DNA of 6,544 nt from assembly GCA_021826835.1 (NCBI GenBank), contig JAKAYH010000132.1, positions 1-6,544 on the forward strand, in the 5' to 3' direction. This document shows positions 5,595 through 6,544 of this stretch, one piece after another. The notes under the pieces were generated by a model that saw nothing but the letters and a program-made list of their open reading frames with translations, did no database searches and had not been told where the DNA came from. The stretch comes from Thermoplasmata archaeon. Lineage in GTDB: Archaea; Thermoplasmatota; Thermoplasmata; Thermoplasmatales; Thermoplasmataceae. The first letter of the stretch is position 1. Every line of letters starts with the position of its first letter. The position numbers and the translations under genes were made by a program.

Positions 5595-6370
5595 ACCATA
5601 AGATCTACATAGGTGATAGTTTAGAGATTTTGAAAGAACTGGAGGATGACTCAATAGACATGGTATTTGCTGACCCCCCCTATGGGATGTCTAAATCTAA
5701 GGGTCTTGGCTGGGCATACAGCAAACACATCACAATGCAAGAAGCATGGGACATATTCACGAAGGATTCACTTTTCGAATTTAATTTGAACTGGATAAGT
5801 GAGACTTTACGTGTAGTAAGACCAGGAGGGAGCTTCTGGGTTTGTGGCTCCTTTCATAACATATATCAGTTGGGCTTTATCCTGCAACACCTCGACATGA
5901 AAATAAACAACAGCATAGTGTGGTTCAAACCAAATGCTCAACCTAACATTACGACAAGGATGTTCACAGAAAGCACTGAACACCTTATATGGGCAGTGAA
6001 AAATCACTCCAAAGAAAAATGGACATTTAATTATGAAGTCATGAAGGGGTTAAATGATGGTAAACAAATGAGGAATATGTGGTCGATTCCATTAACTCCC
6101 AAGAGCGAGAAATGGGCTGGTGAGCATCCGACACAAAAGCCCTTTGAATTATTGAAAAGGGTTATTTTATCATCTACGAATGAAGGCGATACAATTCTGG
6201 ATCCTTTCTTAGGTTCAGGCACCACTTCAGCAGTTGCTGAATACTTTGGGAGACACTCCATTGGCATAGAGAAGAATAAGGACTATCTCAGCATAATTCA
6301 AAAAAGATTGAATCCCCCGCAGAAAAGTATTCAGCGCGAGGAACTAAATGTGGAATACATTGAAAAATAA
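5591..6370 (+). CDS. Beta-class DNA methyltransferase (probably N6-adenine)
   Basis: This 259-residue enzyme would transfer a methyl group from S-adenosylmethionine to an amino base within a specific DNA site. Motif order is that of the beta class: catalytic motif IV ADPPYG (27-32) near the N-terminus and the SAM-binding motif I DPFLGSGTT (204-212) near the C-terminus, with HPTQKP (179-184) before it and GIEKNKDYL (225-233) after it. The wording MRNMWSIPLTPKSEKW (160-175) resembles M.MboII-like adenine methylases, but the target cannot be read from sequence, and N4-cytosine specificity shares the DPPY motif. Length is normal and all key motifs are intact. Translation is coupled to the RHH gene by ATGA overlap. 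No recognisable restriction endonuclease accompanies it, so it may be self-marking for the neighbouring nuclease system, an orphan, or paired with the 213-residue protein. Confidence 0.92.
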   Translation: MNHKIYIGDSLEILKELEDDSIDMVFADPPYGMSKSKGLGWAYSKHITMQEAWDIFTKDSLFEFNLNWISETLRVVRPGGSFWVCGSFHNIYQLGFILQHLDMKINNSIVWFKPNAQPNITTRMFTESTEHLIWAVKNHSKEKWTFNYEVMKGLNDGKQMRNMWSIPLTPKSEKWAGEHPTQKPFELLKRVILSSTNEGDTILDPFLGSGTTSAVAEYFGRHSIGIEKNKDYLSIIQKRLNPPQKSIQREELNVEYIEK

Positions 6371-6405
6371 TCAAAGTCAATAGATTATATTACTAATATC
6401 CCAAA

Positions 6406-6410
6406 TTTTT
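6406..6410 (+). terminator. Short T-tract after the methyltransferase gene
   Basis: TTTTT lies 36 bases after the TAA at 6368-6370, with no hairpin before it. It could terminate the rightward RHH-methyltransferase unit in the archaeal manner, but a single T5 in AT-rich DNA is weak evidence. Confidence 0.22.
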
Positions 6411-6473
6411 AGCCGTAAGCTCCTGGTGAATTCGTAGGGATATGGGCGATTAACAGTTTAGTCTTTGGCAATG

Positions 6474-6517
6474 AAAAAAGGAGATGATAGAACTTCTATG
6501 GATGAAGTTCTTTCATC
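6474..6517 (-). terminator. Hairpin plus T6, candidate terminator of a leftward gene entering from the right edge
   Basis: Arms 6483-6496 and 6504-6517 pair at 13 of 14 positions (one T-T mismatch at 6488/6512) around a 7-base loop. Read on the minus strand, the stem is followed by TCC and then TTTTTT (6479-6474), the classical intrinsic-terminator layout; on the plus strand no T-run follows. It would stop transcription coming from the right and keep it out of the convergent methyltransferase gene. Confidence 0.5.
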
Positions 6518-6543
6518 AATCTGTTCACTCTCGATAGAAAATT
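6496..6543 (-). CDS. Possible C-terminal end of a leftward gene, cut by the window edge
   Basis: The minus-strand frame open from the edge reads NFLSRVNRLMKELHP and stops with TAG at 6498-6496, inside the loop of the hairpin-plus-T6 element. A basic amphipathic tail ending just before a terminator is what a gene end looks like, but 15 codons are too few to name a family. The competing reading is a rightward gene starting at ATG 6498 (MDEVLSSICSLSIEN...) preceded 9 bases upstream by GGAGATGAT (6480-6488), or at ATG 6471 in the same frame. Only sequence beyond 6544 can decide. Confidence 0.33.
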   Translation of the reverse strand, partial: NFLSRVNRLMKELHP

Positions 6544-6544
6544 A

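Noticed and set aside
4713..6370. A classical type II restriction-modification set with the 213-residue protein as the endonuclease and the RHH protein as controller
   Set aside because: The gene order is suggestive, but I find no PD-(D/E)XK, HNH, GIY-YIG or PLD catalytic pattern in the 213-residue protein, so it is left as a hypothesis.
5409..6370. RHH protein as antitoxin of a toxin-antitoxin pair
   Set aside because: The coupled partner is a methyltransferase and no small toxin-like gene is adjacent.
6371..6473. Gene or RNA between the methyltransferase and the right-edge hairpin
   Set aside because: About 100 bases without a credible frame, tRNA-like fold or repeat array; only a short T-tract and a TATA-like ATTATATTA are seen.

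Overview
The window looks archaeal: low-GC DNA carrying a NurA-HerA gene pair (a hallmark archaeal nuclease-translocase couple), archaeal-type TATA elements close to start codons, and anti-16S ribosome sites (GGAGG, GGAGATGAT). AGA/AGG and ATA codons are used freely. The lineage cannot be fixed from the sequence alone, and a bacterial host that acquired these genes is not fully excluded.

Layout. Positions 1-259 hold only scraps of rightward coding potential, a T-rich tract and a nested inverted repeat. From 4588 down to 260 runs a compact leftward operon: a possible 49-residue leader protein (4588-4439), a NurA-like nuclease (4455-3256), a HerA-like hexameric ATPase (3254-1503) and a full-length DUF4338/DruA-like protein (1495-260). 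The three large genes are 1 to 7 bases apart, so they should be co-translated. A divergent promoter region (about 4589-4712) separates this operon from a rightward arm: an unrecognised 213-residue protein (4713-5354), a ribbon-helix-helix regulator (5409-5594) and a beta-class DNA methyltransferase (5591-6370), the last two overlapping as ATGA. The right edge (6371-6544) has no confident gene, but it holds a 13/14-bp hairpin followed by six T on the minus strand, probably the terminator of a leftward gene entering from outside.

Interpretation. A DruA-family protein directly joined to HerA and NurA, with a modification methylase and a DNA-binding regulator opposite, has the look of an anti-mobile-element defence island. 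HerA would move DNA, NurA would cut it, the DUF4338 protein (the family named after Druantia DruA) would give specificity or a second activity, and the methyltransferase would mark self DNA. I do not recognise this exact combination as a named system. ATAAC/GTTAT half-sites cluster in both intergenic regions, and a perfect 8-bp inverted repeat sits over the RHH promoter, suggesting that the regulator controls itself and perhaps both arms. This joint function is inferred; the individual family assignments are well supported except for the 213-residue and 49-residue proteins.
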